Part shown: piece after piece, positions 19,389 to 29,316 of the stretch
How the letters are laid out: each line of letters begins with the position of its first letter
Numbering within the stretch: the stretch's first letter is position 1
DNA from: Cellulosimicrobium cellulans
GTDB taxonomy: Bacteria > Actinomycetota > Actinomycetes > Actinomycetales > Cellulomonadaceae
NCBI RefSeq assembly: GCF_016921195.1
Contig: NZ_JAFGYF010000002.1
Location: 62,001 to 126,000 of the forward strand
Reading direction: 5' to 3'
Length of the DNA stretch: 64,000 nucleotides
Translations under genes and position numbers: made by a program
Notes under the pieces: model-generated
What the model saw: only the letters and a program-made list of their open reading frames with translations
Database searches by the model: none
What the model was told of the DNA's origin: nothing

Positions 19389-19763
19389 TCAGAGCGTGAT
19401 CGTCTCGTCGAGCACGGCCAGCGCCCTGCGGGCGAGCGCCAGGTTCGCGCGGCCGCGCTCGAGGACGAGGTAGGTGAAGGTCCCCTGGAGGGACTCGCGC
19501 TGGGAGAGCCGGATGAGGTGGTACTGGTTGCCCAGCGTGATGAGGATGTCCTCGATCCGGTCGTTCAGGCCGAGCTGCTCGATCGCGCGGAGCTTCGCGC
19601 GGATGACCTCGGTGTTCGCGGCCGCTGCCAGCTCGAGGTCGAACATCACGAGCTGCTTCTGCACGAGCGCGAGCCCGCTGCCGTAGTCCACGACGGCGAC
19701 GGCCATCGCGCCGTCGAGCTCCAGGATCTTGCTGAGCGCCTCGTCGGCAGTGGTCATCGTCAT
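19389..19763 (-). CDS. Roadblock/LC7 domain protein
   Basis: A 124-residue single-domain protein with the Roadblock/LC7 order: helix with LSKILELDGAMAVAVVDY, a strand pair, a long helix with LAAAANTEVIRAKLRAIEQL, then ILITLGNQYHLIRL. It probably dimerises and may regulate a small GTPase encoded elsewhere. ATG 19763 and ATG 19757 are both possible; AGGAAAGGA upstream suits either. It is the first gene of a two-gene operon, diverging from the ABC-F gene. Confidence 0.75.
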   Translation of the reverse strand: MTMTTADEALSKILELDGAMAVAVVDYGSGLALVQKQLVMFDLELAAAANTEVIRAKLRAIEQLGLNDRIEDILITLGNQYHLIRLSQRESLQGTFTYLVLERGRANLALARRALAVLDETITL

Positions 19764-20069
19764 TTCCTTTCCTGGCCCCTGCAGCGGTCGACGGGGACCG
19801 TATCACGGCACCCGAGAATCGCCGGGTCGCGGTCCGTCGGGCATTCAGGGAACTCTGGTAGGGGCGCGCGGAGAGATTTATCGAGAATGCATGAGCGGGT
19901 GAAGCGACGGCAAACTCCGGTTCGTCCTCGGGGGTTCGCGGGCCGCACCCCGGTGCGGACCCGTAGAATCGACGTCGGCCCGTACCGGGTCGGTCCGGCC
20001 CCGGGGCGTCAGCGCACCGTGCGGCGACCGGCCGAGGCGGGCACCCGCACCACCCGAGAGGACCCTCCC
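19764..20069. other. Divergent promoter region between Roadblock operon and ABC-F gene
   Basis: A 306-base region. A TAGAAT hexamer at 19962-19967 is the best -10 candidate for the ABC-F gene; it would leave a leader of about 95 bases with GAGAGGA just before the GTG. For the Roadblock operon no confident hexamer was found. No hairpin attenuator or riboswitch was recognised. Confidence 0.45.
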
Positions 20070-21668
20070 GTGATCACCGCTCACGGCGTCGAGCTGCGCG
20101 TCGGCGCCCGCGTCCTGCTGCACGAGGCGACCTTCCAGATCGCCTCGGGCGACCGGATCGGCCTCGTCGGGCGCAACGGCGCCGGCAAGACGACCCTGAC
20201 CAAGACGCTCGCGGGGGAGACCCAGCCGACGGCCGGGAAGATCACGCGCGGCAACGACATCGGCTACCTGCCGCAGGACCCGCGCACGGGCGACCTCGAC
20301 GTCATCGCCATGGACCGCGTGCTCTCGGCCCGCAGCCTCGACAAGATCGTGCGCCAGATGCGCGAGACGGAGGGCGCGATGGCGAGCGCCGACGCCGAGA
20401 CGCACGAGGCCGCGATGGAGCGCTACCCCAAGCTCGAGGCGCGCTTCCTCGCCGCGGGCGGGTACGCGGCGGAGAGCGAGGCGCACCGCATCACGAGCAA
20501 CCTCGGTCTCGACGACCGCGTGCTCGGCCAGCCGCTCAGCACGTTGTCGGGTGGCCAGCGGCGTCGCATCGAGCTCGCGCGCATCCTGTTCTCCGGGGTC
20601 GAGACGCTGCTCCTCGACGAGCCGACGAACCACCTCGACGCCGACTCGATCGTCTGGCTGCGCGACTACCTCAAGTCCTACAGCGGCGGGTTCGTCGTGA
20701 TCTCCCACGACGTGGAGCTGCTGCGCGCGACCGTCAACAAGGTGTTCCACCTCGACGCGAACCGCGGCGAGCTCGACCAGTACAACCTCGGCTGGGACGC
20801 CTACCTCGCGCAGCGTGAGTCGGACGAGCGTCGCCGCCGGCGCGAGCGGCAGAACGCGGAGAAGAAGGCCGGGGCGCTGCTCGCCCAGGGCGAGAAGATG
20901 CGCGCCAAGGCCACCAAGGCCGTGGCCGCGCAGCAGATGATGCGTCGTGCGGAGAAGATGCTCGCGGGCATCGAGGGCGAGCGCCAGACCGACAAGGTCG
21001 CCAAGCTGCGGTTCCCCAAGCCCGCGCCGTGCGGGCGCACGCCGCTCACCGCGAGCGGCCTGTCCAAGGCGTACGGGTCGCAGGAGGTCTTTGCGGGCGT
21101 CGACCTCGCGATCGACCGCGGCAGCCGCGTCGTCGTGCTGGGCCTCAACGGTGCGGGCAAGACGACGCTCCTGCGCATCCTCGGCGGCGTCGAGCAGCCC
21201 GACACGGGCGAGGTGCACCCCGGTCACGGCCTGAAGATCGGCTACTACGCCCAGGAGCACGACACGCTCGACATGGACGCGACGGTCGTCGAGAACCTGC
21301 GCCACGCCGCGCCCGACCTCACCGACACCCAGGTGCGCTCCGTGCTCGGGTCCTTCCTGTTCTCCGGCGACGACGCGGAGAAGCCGACGCACGTGCTCTC
21401 CGGCGGGGAGAAGACGCGCCTCGCGCTCGCGACGCTCGTCGTGTCGTCCGCGAACGTGCTGCTCCTCGACGAGCCGACGAACAACCTCGACCCGGCCTCG
21501 CGCGCCGAGATCCTCGGGGCGCTCAAGACGTACGAGGGCGCCGTCGTCATGGTCACGCACGACGACGGCGCGGTCGAGGCGCTCGAGCCCGAGCGCGTCC
21601 TGCTGCTGCCCGACGGCGACGAGGACCTGTGGAGCGACGAGTACGCGGAGCTCGTCTCGCTGGCCTGA
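20070..21668 (+). CDS. ABC-F family ATP-binding protein (EttA/Uup-like)
   Basis: A 532-residue soluble protein with two ABC ATPase domains and no membrane segments. Domain one has Walker A GRNGAGKTT near 34-42, LSGGQRRR and LLLDEPTNHLD; the basic coiled linker with REQ/REK-rich text lies about 235-310; domain two has GLNGAGKTT near 358-366, LSGGEKTR and LLLDEPTNNLD. ABC-F proteins act on the ribosome, either in translation regulation or antibiotic protection. Housekeeping-type neighbours favour a translation factor rather than resistance. The GTG start has GAGAGGA eight bases upstream. Confidence 0.92.
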   Translation: MITAHGVELRVGARVLLHEATFQIASGDRIGLVGRNGAGKTTLTKTLAGETQPTAGKITRGNDIGYLPQDPRTGDLDVIAMDRVLSARSLDKIVRQMRETEGAMASADAETHEAAMERYPKLEARFLAAGGYAAESEAHRITSNLGLDDRVLGQPLSTLSGGQRRRIELARILFSGVETLLLDEPTNHLDADSIVWLRDYLKSYSGGFVVISHDVELLRATVNKVFHLDANRGELDQYNLGWDAYLAQRESDERRRRRERQNAEKKAGALLAQGEKMRAKATKAVAAQQMMRRAEKMLAGIEGERQTDKVAKLRFPKPAPCGRTPLTASGLSKAYGSQEVFAGVDLAIDRGSRVVVLGLNGAGKTTLLRILGGVEQPDTGEVHPGHGLKIGYYAQEHDTLDMDATVVENLRHAAPDLTDTQVRSVLGSFLFSGDDAEKPTHVLSGGEKTRLALATLVVSSANVLLLDEPTNNLDPASRAEILGALKTYEGAVVMVTHDDGAVEALEPERVLLLPDGDEDLWSDEYAELVSLA

Positions 21669-21692
21669 CCGGACCGCCCGGGCCTCCCCGGC

Positions 21693-22694
21693 CTACCGTG
21701 CAGTGGGCTCCTGCCGGGCGTCGAGCTGGGCGTCGATGAGGGCGTCCTCCTCGTCCTCGGCGCTCGGCCGGCGGCTGCGCGGCTCGCGACGCGTGCGTGC
21801 GGCGGCGGGGTCCTGGGCGGCGAGCAGGTCGCCCGCGGTGAGCGTCGTCTCCTCGCCGCGCGCGTCGCGCCGGTCGCGGCGGACCAGGAGCCAGAAGCCC
21901 GCGACCGCGCCGATCGCGAACACGCACCACTGGAACGCGTACGACAGGTGCGACCCGGGGTCGGTGTCGGGCTTGGGCAGGGCCTCGAGCGCCTCGTCGG
22001 CCGGCGGTACCTCGGTGCGGAGCTGCCCGTACGCGCCGACCGTGCGGTCGTCGGCCCAGGCGGCACCGTCGCGGCCGGCGGCGAGCACCTGGTCGGTGGA
22101 GATCGCCTGGACCTGCCCGTCGGGAGCGTCGCGGCCCGACGGCGGCTCGTCGCCCCGGAGCGTCACGGTCGCCCGGACCTCGCCGTCCGGGGGCGCCGGG
22201 ACGTCGCCCGGCGTGACGGCGTCGGTGCCGAGCGGGACGAACCCGCGGTCGACGACCACGACGAGGCCGTCGGGCGCGGAGGGCGTGGGGTTCGTCACGA
22301 ACGGGACGAGCACGTGGAAGCCGGGGCTGCCCCCCACGGGGCGGTTGCGCAGGAGGACGGTCGCGTCGGGCTCGTAGCGGCCGACGAGCGTCACGGGGCG
22401 CCAGACGTCCGCCTCGTCCAGGGTGGCGTCCGGGCCGTCGAGGACCTCGTCGACCGGGACGGGCTCGGACGTGTAGTTCGTCTCGATGCGCTCGATCTCC
22501 GCCTCGCGCGCGACGTACCGGTTCCACTGCCAGCGCCCCGCCACGAGGCACAGGGCGACGAGGACGAGGACACCGACCGCGAGGGTGACCCACTGCCGTG
22601 GCGTGCGCGGCTGGTGGGCGTCAGCGGTGGCGCGCTCGGGCGTCGGTCCCGCGGGGGCGCCCGGCGCCGGGCCCGACGGTGCGGTCTGCGTCAC
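21693..22694 (-). CDS. SURF1 family cytochrome oxidase assembly protein
   Basis: A 333-residue membrane protein with a transmembrane helix near 35-58, followed by GRWQWNRY, an external SURF1 domain with VTLVGRYEP and LLRNRP, and a second helix near 240-262 before a charged C-terminal tail. SURF1 proteins help insert heme a into cytochrome c oxidase. GTG 22694 overlaps the stop of the upstream small zinc-protein gene (GTGA), so it is the last gene of a three-gene coupled operon. The tail of about 65 residues is longer than usual. Confidence 0.92.
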   Translation of the reverse strand: MTQTAPSGPAPGAPAGPTPERATADAHQPRTPRQWVTLAVGVLVLVALCLVAGRWQWNRYVAREAEIERIETNYTSEPVPVDEVLDGPDATLDEADVWRPVTLVGRYEPDATVLLRNRPVGGSPGFHVLVPFVTNPTPSAPDGLVVVVDRGFVPLGTDAVTPGDVPAPPDGEVRATVTLRGDEPPSGRDAPDGQVQAISTDQVLAAGRDGAAWADDRTVGAYGQLRTEVPPADEALEALPKPDTDPGSHLSYAFQWCVFAIGAVAGFWLLVRRDRRDARGEETTLTAGDLLAAQDPAAARTRREPRSRRPSAEDEEDALIDAQLDARQEPTAR

Positions 22695-22939
22695 GGGGCC
22701 GCCCGGCGCTCGAGCTCGTCGACGGGCACGGTCGAGCGCCAGAACGAGCGAGCGCCGAGGAACGTCTCCAGGTGCTCGCGGTGCGCGTCGCACGCGAGCC
22801 AGACCTTGCGCCGCTCGGGCGTGTGGATCTTGGGGTTGTTCCACAGCAGGCCCCACACGGCCGGCTCGCGGCAGCCCTTGGCGCTGCACACCAGCTCCTC
22901 CTCGCCGACGGGGTCGGCGAGCCCCAGGACGTCGGTCAC
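22691..22939 (-). CDS. Small Cys/His-rich protein of unknown function
   Basis: An 82-residue protein. VCSAKGCREPAVWGLLWNNP near residues 17-36 and LACDAHREHL near 48-57 supply three Cys and two His in a zinc-ribbon-like arrangement. I know this as a small actinobacterial family next to SURF1, with no assigned function. Its start overlaps the DUF3099 stop and its stop overlaps the SURF1 start, both by GTGA, giving tight coupling. Zinc binding is inferred. Confidence 0.82.
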   Translation of the reverse strand: MTDVLGLADPVGEEELVCSAKGCREPAVWGLLWNNPKIHTPERRKVWLACDAHREHLETFLGARSFWRSTVPVDELERRAAP

Positions 22940-23304
22940 CGGTGGTCCTCCTCGTGCTCCTGCGGGTCGGGCGACTGTCCGCCGGCGATCCCGTGGGATC
23001 CCGGCACCCCGGCGGCGGGCAGCGCGCGGTGCTCCATCGGCGAGGTGTCGTAGTGGGCCTGGTCGCGCCCGGCGTTGGCGATGAGCACCGCGCTGTAGGG
23101 CAGGACGATCGCCGCGGCGGCGAACACCCAGGTCAACCAGCTCGGCGCGACGAGGATCGCGGCCACGAAGCACACGATGCGGATGCCCATCTGGACGAGG
23201 TATCGGCGCTCGCGCCGCGACTGGTCCGCGGCGAGCGGTTCCGGTGCCGACGTGATGCTCGGGACCGCCTCGGCCGACCTGCGGGCCGTGCGTCGTGTGC
23301 TCAC
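22936..23304 (-). CDS. DUF3099 membrane protein
   Basis: A 122-residue protein with an Arg-rich cytoplasmic start, two adjacent membrane segments (about 42-80), and a polar acidic tail. The placement of YLVQMGIRIVCFVAA before the helices is typical of actinobacterial DUF3099. The function is unknown. GTG 23304 follows TAGACT (23311-23316) by six bases, indicating leaderless initiation. It heads the operon ending in SURF1. Confidence 0.88.
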   Translation of the reverse strand: MSTRRTARRSAEAVPSITSAPEPLAADQSRRERRYLVQMGIRIVCFVAAILVAPSWLTWVFAAAAIVLPYSAVLIANAGRDQAHYDTSPMEHRALPAAGVPGSHGIAGGQSPDPQEHEEDHR

Positions 23305-23328
23305 CCATCCAGTCTACGTTTGTCGGGA

Positions 23329-23345
23329 CCCCACAAAGTGTGGGG
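23329..23345. repeat. Inverted repeat in the DUF3099-fabG divergent promoter region
   Basis: CCCCACA (23329-23335) and TGTGGGG (23339-23345) form a perfect 7-base inverted repeat with a 3-base loop. It lies about 13 bases upstream of the DUF3099 -10 (23311-23316), overlapping where its -35 would be, and 160 bases before the fabG start. It could be an operator or part of a hairpin; no regulator can be named. Confidence 0.5.
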
Positions 23346-23504
23346 GAGCGGTGTGACCTCGGCGTACCGCGCACGGCGGAGCCCGCGCACGGTACGGTCG
23401 GTGCGGCGCCATCGCGCCGGGCCCAGCAGGGCTCACCCGGCACCGGCCGTGCGGGACCCGTCCCCGGCCTGCCGACCGACCCGACCGTCCCGAGGAGCCG
23501 CACC

Positions 23505-24230
23505 GTGTCCGAAGCCACCGCACCCGCCCCGCGCACCGTCGTCGTCACCGGCGCGAACCGGGGGATCGGCCGCGCGATCGCCGAGCGGTTCGTGGCGAAC
23601 GGCGACCGCGTCGCGACCGTCTACCGGGGCGGTGACCTGCCCGAGGGTGTCTTCGGCGCCGTGGCGGACATCACGGACACCGCGGCCGTGGACGCCGCGT
23701 TCACCGAGATCGAGAACGAGCTCGGACCGGTCGAGGTGCTCGTCGCGAACGCCGGCGTGACGCACGACCAGCTCCTGCTGCGCATGACCGACGAGGACTT
23801 CGAGTCCGTGATCGACGTCAACCTCACCGGCACGTTCCGCTGCGTGCGCCGCGTGAGCAAGGGCATGATCCGCCTGCGCCGCGGCCGCATCGTGCTCGTG
23901 TCGTCCGTCATCGGCCTCTACGGCGGCGCCGGCCAGGTCAACTACGCGTCCTCCAAGGCCGCGCTCATCGGCATGGCGCGGTCGATCACGCGCGAGCTGG
24001 GGTCGCGCAACATCACGGCGAACGTCGTGGCGCCCGGGTTCATCGACACCGCCATGACCGCCGAGCTGCCCGAGGAGCGCCAGGCCGCGTACAAGGCCGC
24101 GATCCCCGCCGGACGCTTCGCCCAGGCGGACGAGGTGGCCGGGGTCGTGCAGTTCCTCGCGTCCGACGACGCCGCCTACGTCTCCGGGGCCGTCGTCCCC
24201 GTGGACGGCGGCCTCGGCATGGGGCACTGA
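23505..24230 (+). CDS. fabG: Beta-ketoacyl-ACP reductase
   Basis: A 241-residue classical short-chain dehydrogenase: TGANRGIGRAI nucleotide-binding motif near 15-25, NAG near 85, Ser in LVSSVIG near 137, the catalytic YASSK near 151, and a C-terminal VDGGLGMGH. It reduces 3-oxoacyl-ACP in type II fatty acid synthesis, as supported by the FabI gene downstream. The GTG start has GAGGAG seven bases upstream. A 131-base gap separates it from fabI, so fabI may also have its own promoter. Confidence 0.93.
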   Translation: MSEATAPAPRTVVVTGANRGIGRAIAERFVANGDRVATVYRGGDLPEGVFGAVADITDTAAVDAAFTEIENELGPVEVLVANAGVTHDQLLLRMTDEDFESVIDVNLTGTFRCVRRVSKGMIRLRRGRIVLVSSVIGLYGGAGQVNYASSKAALIGMARSITRELGSRNITANVVAPGFIDTAMTAELPEERQAAYKAAIPAGRFAQADEVAGVVQFLASDDAAYVSGAVVPVDGGLGMGH

Positions 24231-24361
24231 ACGGACCTGCGACCCGGCCCCACGCGTGGGCCTCGTCACGGGCACGGTCACCGGCGCACCCGCGCCCCCT
24301 CTCTTTCAGTACGCTCAGCCTCAGCGCGCCCGCACGGCGGGTGCACGACGGAAGGAAACCG

Positions 24362-25129
24362 ATGGGTCTGCTCGACGGCAAGAAGCTCCTCATCACGGGA
24401 GTGCTCACCGACTCCTCGATCGCGTTCCACGCGGCGCGTCTCGCGCAGGAGGAGGGGGCCGAGGTCGTGCTCTCCTCGTTCGGCCGCCAGATGAAGCTCA
24501 CGCAGGCCTTCGCCAAGCGCCTGCCCGTCGAGGCGCCGGTCGTGCAGCTCGACGTGACGAACGACGACGACCTCGCCGGCCTGGCCGATGCCCTCCGCGA
24601 GCACACCGACCGCCTCGACGGCGTCGTGCACTCGATCGGGTTCGCCCCGCAGAGCGTCATGGGGGGCAACTTCCTCTCCGGCACCTGGGAGGACGTGGCC
24701 ACCGCGCTCCAGGTCTCGACGTTCTCCTACAAGTCGCTCGCGGTCGCCGCGAAGCCGCTCATGACGGAGGGCGGGGCCGTGGTGGGCCTCACGTTCGACG
24801 CGCAGTTCGCGTGGCCGGTCTACGACTGGATGGGCGTGGCGAAGGCCGGCCTCGAGTCCGCGAACCGCTACCTCGCGCGCGACCTCGGCCCCGACGGCAT
24901 CCGTGCCAACCTCGTCTCCGCGGGCCCGATCCGCACGACGGCCGCCAAGTCCATCCCCGGCTTCGAGCAGATGGAGGACGGCTGGCCCAAGCGCGCGCCC
25001 CTCGGCTGGGACCAGACGACGGCGGAGCCCGCCGCGCGCGCGGTCGTCGCGCTCCTGTCCGACTGGTTCCCGGCGACGACCGGTGAGATCGTGCACGTCG
25101 ACGGCGGCGTGCACGCCATGGGGCAGTGA
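24362..25129 (+). CDS. fabI: Enoyl-ACP reductase (InhA-type FabI)
   Basis: A 255-residue divergent short-chain dehydrogenase that reduces trans-2-enoyl-ACP with NADH in the last step of fatty acid elongation. GLLDGKKLLITGVLTDSSIA is the InhA/FabI N-terminus, and YDWMGVAKAG carries the Tyr-x-x-Met-x-x-x-Lys catalytic motif. A GGAAGGAAA Shine-Dalgarno sets ATG 24362 as the start. A TACGCT hexamer at 24310-24315 could be its own -10. This enzyme class is the target of isoniazid in mycobacteria and of triclosan. Confidence 0.95.
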   Translation: MGLLDGKKLLITGVLTDSSIAFHAARLAQEEGAEVVLSSFGRQMKLTQAFAKRLPVEAPVVQLDVTNDDDLAGLADALREHTDRLDGVVHSIGFAPQSVMGGNFLSGTWEDVATALQVSTFSYKSLAVAAKPLMTEGGAVVGLTFDAQFAWPVYDWMGVAKAGLESANRYLARDLGPDGIRANLVSAGPIRTTAAKSIPGFEQMEDGWPKRAPLGWDQTTAEPAARAVVALLSDWFPATTGEIVHVDGGVHAMGQ

Positions 25130-25143
25130 CTCAGGAGGAGAGC

Positions 25144-25680
25144 ATGGGCGCGGAGACCACCGACGGCGGCGTGCGCCGCCTCGTCCTCCTGCGCCACGCA
25201 AAGGCGGAACCCGGCGGCGGGAGCGTCGACGACGTGCTGCGGCCCCTCGCGCTCAACGGGCGCCGGCAGGCGGTCCGCGTCGGCGGCGCCCTGCGCGAGA
25301 CGGGGCTCGTCCCCGAGCGCGTGCTGTGCTCGTCGGCGCTCCGCACGCGCCAGACCTGGGAGCTGCTGTCGGCGCACCTGGGCGACGTGGAGCCCGACGT
25401 CCTCGTGAGCGACGACCTCTACGCGGCCGACGTGACCGACGTGCTGGACCTCGTCCGCGCGACGGACTCGCGCGTGCGGACGCTGCTCGTCGTCGGGCAC
25501 GAGCCCACAATGGCGGCGACGGCGTCGCACCTGGCCGATCCGTCGTCCGACGGCGGCGCGCTCGCCCAGGTGCGCGTCGGCGTGCCGACCGCGACGTACT
25601 CCGTCCTGGAGTCGGCGACGGCCTGGGACTCCTGGGCGCCTCGCGGCGCCCTGCTCACGTACGTGGGCCGCCCGTCCTGA
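25144..25680 (+). CDS. SixA-like histidine phosphatase
   Basis: A 178-residue histidine phosphatase of the short SixA type. The nucleophile His is in VLLRHAKAEP, SSALRTRQTWE supplies the second Arg, and VVGHEP supplies the second His. The physiological phosphoprotein is unknown. AGGAGGAG (25133-25140) just before ATG 25144 fixes the start, 14 bases after the fabI stop, so it is cotranscribed with fabG-fabI. A strong hairpin follows its stop. Confidence 0.9.
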   Translation: MGAETTDGGVRRLVLLRHAKAEPGGGSVDDVLRPLALNGRRQAVRVGGALRETGLVPERVLCSSALRTRQTWELLSAHLGDVEPDVLVSDDLYAADVTDVLDLVRATDSRVRTLLVVGHEPTMAATASHLADPSSDGGALAQVRVGVPTATYSVLESATAWDSWAPRGALLTYVGRPS

Positions 25681-25700
25681 CCGTCGCGTCCGGCTCATGA

Positions 25701-25742
25701 CGCGAGAGAGCCCTGGTCCCCACGGACCAGGGCTCTCTCGCG
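25701..25742. terminator. Bidirectional terminator between sixA-like gene and serB
   Basis: Perfect 19-base arms (25701-25719 and 25724-25742) around a CCAC loop form a long hairpin between two convergent genes, 20 bases after one stop and 11 bases before the other. It should terminate transcription from both directions. Confidence 0.88.
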
Positions 25743-25753
25743 TGCAGGGCGGC

Positions 25754-26538
<785 letters not shown>

Positions 26539-26542
<4 letters not shown>

Positions 26543-27780
26543 TCGACGACCGTCCCCTTGGGGACCACCGTGATGCCGGACTCGGTGACCGTGAATCCGC
26601 GCGCGCGGTCCTGCTCCGGGTCGAGCCCGATGCGGGCCTGCTCGCCCACGACGACGTTCTTGTCGATGATCGCGCGGTGGACCTGCGCGTGGCGGTGCAC
26701 CTGGACCCCGTCCATGAGCACGGAGTCCGACACCGACGACCACGAGTGCAGGTAGGTGCCGGGTGAGAGGACCGAGCCGACCGCCGTCGCGCCCGAGATG
26801 ATCACTCCCGGGGAGACGATCGAGTCCGCGGCGTGACCGAGGCGACCGCGGCCCGCGTGCACGAACTTCGCGGGCGGCAGGCCCGTGTAGCCGGTGTGCA
26901 GCGGCCATTCCTCGTTGTAGAGGTTGAAGACCGGCGTGACCGCGATGAGGTCCTTGTTCGCGTCGTAGTACGAGTCGATCGTCCCCACGTCGCGCCAGTA
27001 GTCGCGGTCGCGGTCCGTCGAGCCGGGGACGTCGTTGCGGATGAAGTCGTAGACCGCCGCCGTGCCCTTCTCGACGAACGCGGGCACGATGTCGCCGCCC
27101 ATGTCGTGGCGCGAGTCCGCGTTCGCGGCGTCCGAGGTCACTGCGTCGATCAGCGCGTCGGTGTCGATGACGTAGTTGCCCATCGACGCGAGCACCTCGT
27201 CGGGCGAGTCGGCGAGCCCGACCGGGTCCTTGGGCTTCTCGCGGAATGCCGCGATCTTCGTCGGGTCCTTCGGGTCGGTCTCGATGACGCCGAACTGGTC
27301 CGCCATGGAGATCGGCTGGCGGATGCCCGCGACGGTGAGCTGCGCGCCGGACTCGACGTGCGCGTCGACCATCTGGGAGAAGTCCATGCGGTACACGTGG
27401 TCGGCACCGACCACGACGACGATGTCCGGCCGCTCGTCGTCGATGATGTTGAGGCACTGGTAGATCGCGTCCGCGCTGCCGAGGTACCAGTGCTTGCCGA
27501 CGCGCTGCTGCGCGGGCACCGGTGCCACGTAGTTGCCGAGGAGCGAGGACATCCGCCACGTCTTGGTGATGTGCCGGTCGAGGCTGTGCGACTTGTACTG
27601 CGTGAGCACGATGATGTGCAGGTAGTGCGAGTTCACCAGGTTGGACAGCGCGAAGTCCACGAGGCGGTAGATGCCCCCGAACGGCACCGCGGGCTTGGCC
27701 CGGGAGGCGGTGAGCGGCATGAGGCGCTTGCCCTCGCCCCCGGCGAGGACGATGGCGAGGACTCGTGGTGCGGCGGCCAT
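26539..27780 (-). CDS. glgC: Glucose-1-phosphate adenylyltransferase
   Basis: A 413-residue enzyme making ADP-glucose from glucose-1-phosphate and ATP. The nucleotide-binding [13 protein letters not shown] is at the start, followed by [16 protein letters not shown]; the central [10 protein letters not shown] and FREKPKDP are catalytic and sugar-binding segments, and the C-terminal third is a left-handed beta-helix with [11 protein letters not shown] 27780 follows TACGGT (27787-27792) by six bases, indicating leaderless initiation. It diverges from glgM, whose product uses its ADP-glucose. Confidence 0.96.
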
Positions 27781-27909
27781 GCCCAGACCGTAGCCCCTCG
27801 GGGCGGCACCACGCAGCAGGGACCCGCATCCTGGGCGCGGCGCGTCCGCCCGGCTCGCGCCGGCGGTCATCGGGGGACCGTGGCGGGCGACTCGGCTACC
27901 GTGTGGCGC

Positions 27910-29121
27910 GTGAGAGTGGACCTGCTGACCCGTGAGTACCCGCCGCACGTCTACGGCGGCGCCGGCGTGCACGTCGCCGAGCTGTCCGCGGTCCTGCGCC
28001 GCCACGTCGACGTACGCGTGCGCTGCTTCGACGGCCCGCGCGGCGAGGACGGCGTGACGGGCTACTCGGTCCCGGGCGTCCTCTCGGGAGCGAACGCCGC
28101 GCTCGGCACGTTCGGCGTCGACCTGCAGATGGCCGACGACGTCGCGGGCGCCGACCTCGTCCACTCCCACACCTGGTACGCCAACCTCGGCGGCCACCTG
28201 GCCGGACTGCTGCACGGCGTCCCGCACGTGCTGTCGGCGCACTCGCTCGAACCGCTGCGCCCGTGGAAGGCCGAGCAGCTCGGCGGCGGGTACGCGCTGT
28301 CGTCGTGGGCCGAGCGCACCGCGTACGAGGGCGCGGCCGGGATCATCGCGGTGTCCGGTGGGATGCGCGACGACATCCTGCGGGTCTACCCGCAGGTCGA
28401 CCCGGCGAAGGTGCACGTGGTGCACAACGGGATCGACCTGGAGGGGTGGCGGCGTCCGGAGTCGGAGACGCAGCGCGGCGGCGCCGACGGGGTCGTCCGC
28501 GGCCTCGGGATCGATCCCGACCGTCCGACCGTCGTGTTCGTCGGCCGGATCACGCGCCAGAAGGGCCTGCCCTACCTCCTGCGCGCCGCGCGCTCCCTGC
28601 CCGACGACGTCCAGCTCGTGCTGTGCGCCGGCGCGCCCGACACCCCGGAGATCGCCGCCGAGGTGAGCGGCGCCGTCGCCGAGCTCCAGGCCGAGCGCAG
28701 CGGCGTCGTCTGGATCGAGCAGATGCTCCCGCGCGCCGAGCTCGTCGCCGTGCTCGCCGCGTCCACCGTGTTCGTGTGCCCGTCGGTGTACGAGCCGCTG
28801 GGCATCGTCAACCTCGAGGCGATGGCCGTCGGCCTGCCCGTCGTCGGGACCGCGACCGGCGGCATCCCCGAGGTCGTGGACGACGGCGTCACCGGCCTCC
28901 TCGTGCCGATCGACCAGGCGGACGACGGCACGGGCACCCCGCTCGACCCCGACCGGTTCGTCGCGGACCTCGCGGCCGCCCTCACGCAGCTCGTGAGCGA
29001 CCCCGAGCGCGCCGCGGAGATGGGCCGCGCCGCGCGGCAGCGGGTCGAGGACCACTTCGCGTGGGACGCGATCGGCGACCGCACGCTCGAGGTCTACCGG
29101 ACGGTGCTGGAGCAGTCGTGA
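27910..29121 (+). CDS. glgM: GT4 glycosyltransferase, maltose-1-phosphate synthase type (GlgM/GlgA)
   Basis: A 403-residue GT-B fold glycosyltransferase. [18 protein letters not shown] is the N-terminal acceptor-site glycine motif, and [16 protein letters not shown] is the Glu-x7-Glu motif of family GT4. Its mycobacterial counterpart (divergent from glgC as here) was shown to form alpha-maltose-1-phosphate from ADP-glucose and glucose-1-phosphate, feeding the GlgE glucan pathway; older annotation calls it glycogen synthase. GTG 27910 follows TACCGT (27897-27902) by seven bases; GTG 27901 or 27916 are alternatives. The GTGA overlap at its end leads into a decayed gene. Confidence 0.9.
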   Translation: MRVDLLTREYPPHVYGGAGVHVAELSAVLRRHVDVRVRCFDGPRGEDGVTGYSVPGVLSGANAALGTFGVDLQMADDVAGADLVHSHTWYANLGGHLAGLLHGVPHVLSAHSLEPLRPWKAEQLGGGYALSSWAERTAYEGAAGIIAVSGGMRDDILRVYPQVDPAKVHVVHNGIDLEGWRRPESETQRGGADGVVRGLGIDPDRPTVVFVGRITRQKGLPYLLRAARSLPDDVQLVLCAGAPDTPEIAAEVSGAVAELQAERSGVVWIEQMLPRAELVAVLAASTVFVCPSVYEPLGIVNLEAMAVGLPVVGTATGGIPEVVDDGVTGLLVPIDQADDGTGTPLDPDRFVADLAAALTQLVSDPERAAEMGRAARQRVEDHFAWDAIGDRTLEVYRTVLEQS

Positions 29122-29316
29122 CCGCCGCGGGGCCAGCCCGGGTCGACGAGGCGTCGCGCCTCGTCGCCGCCGCGACGTCTACCGGGCCCTCGTCCTTCGG
29201 GACGCGCTCGTCGCCTGGCTCCCGCCCGACGGCACGACCGGTCGCTCCGAGCGGTTCGACCTGCGCCCCGGCGGCGGCTACCGATCACCGGTCGACCTCC
29301 CGGGTGGCAGGACTGG
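29118..29316 (+). pseudogene. N-terminal remnant of an AHSA1/SRPBCC-domain gene
   Basis: From GTG 29118 (in a GTGA overlap with glgM) the frame reads [13 protein letters not shown], then the homologous text continues in another frame as [20 protein letters not shown] and RFDLRPGGGYR up to about 29285. This is the start of an AHSA1-type SRPBCC protein. A frameshift near 29165-29172 splits it, and only about 45 of the expected roughly 145 residues remain before the convergent unknown gene begins at 29317. It therefore looks like a truncated, dead gene rather than an assembly error alone. Confidence 0.65.
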
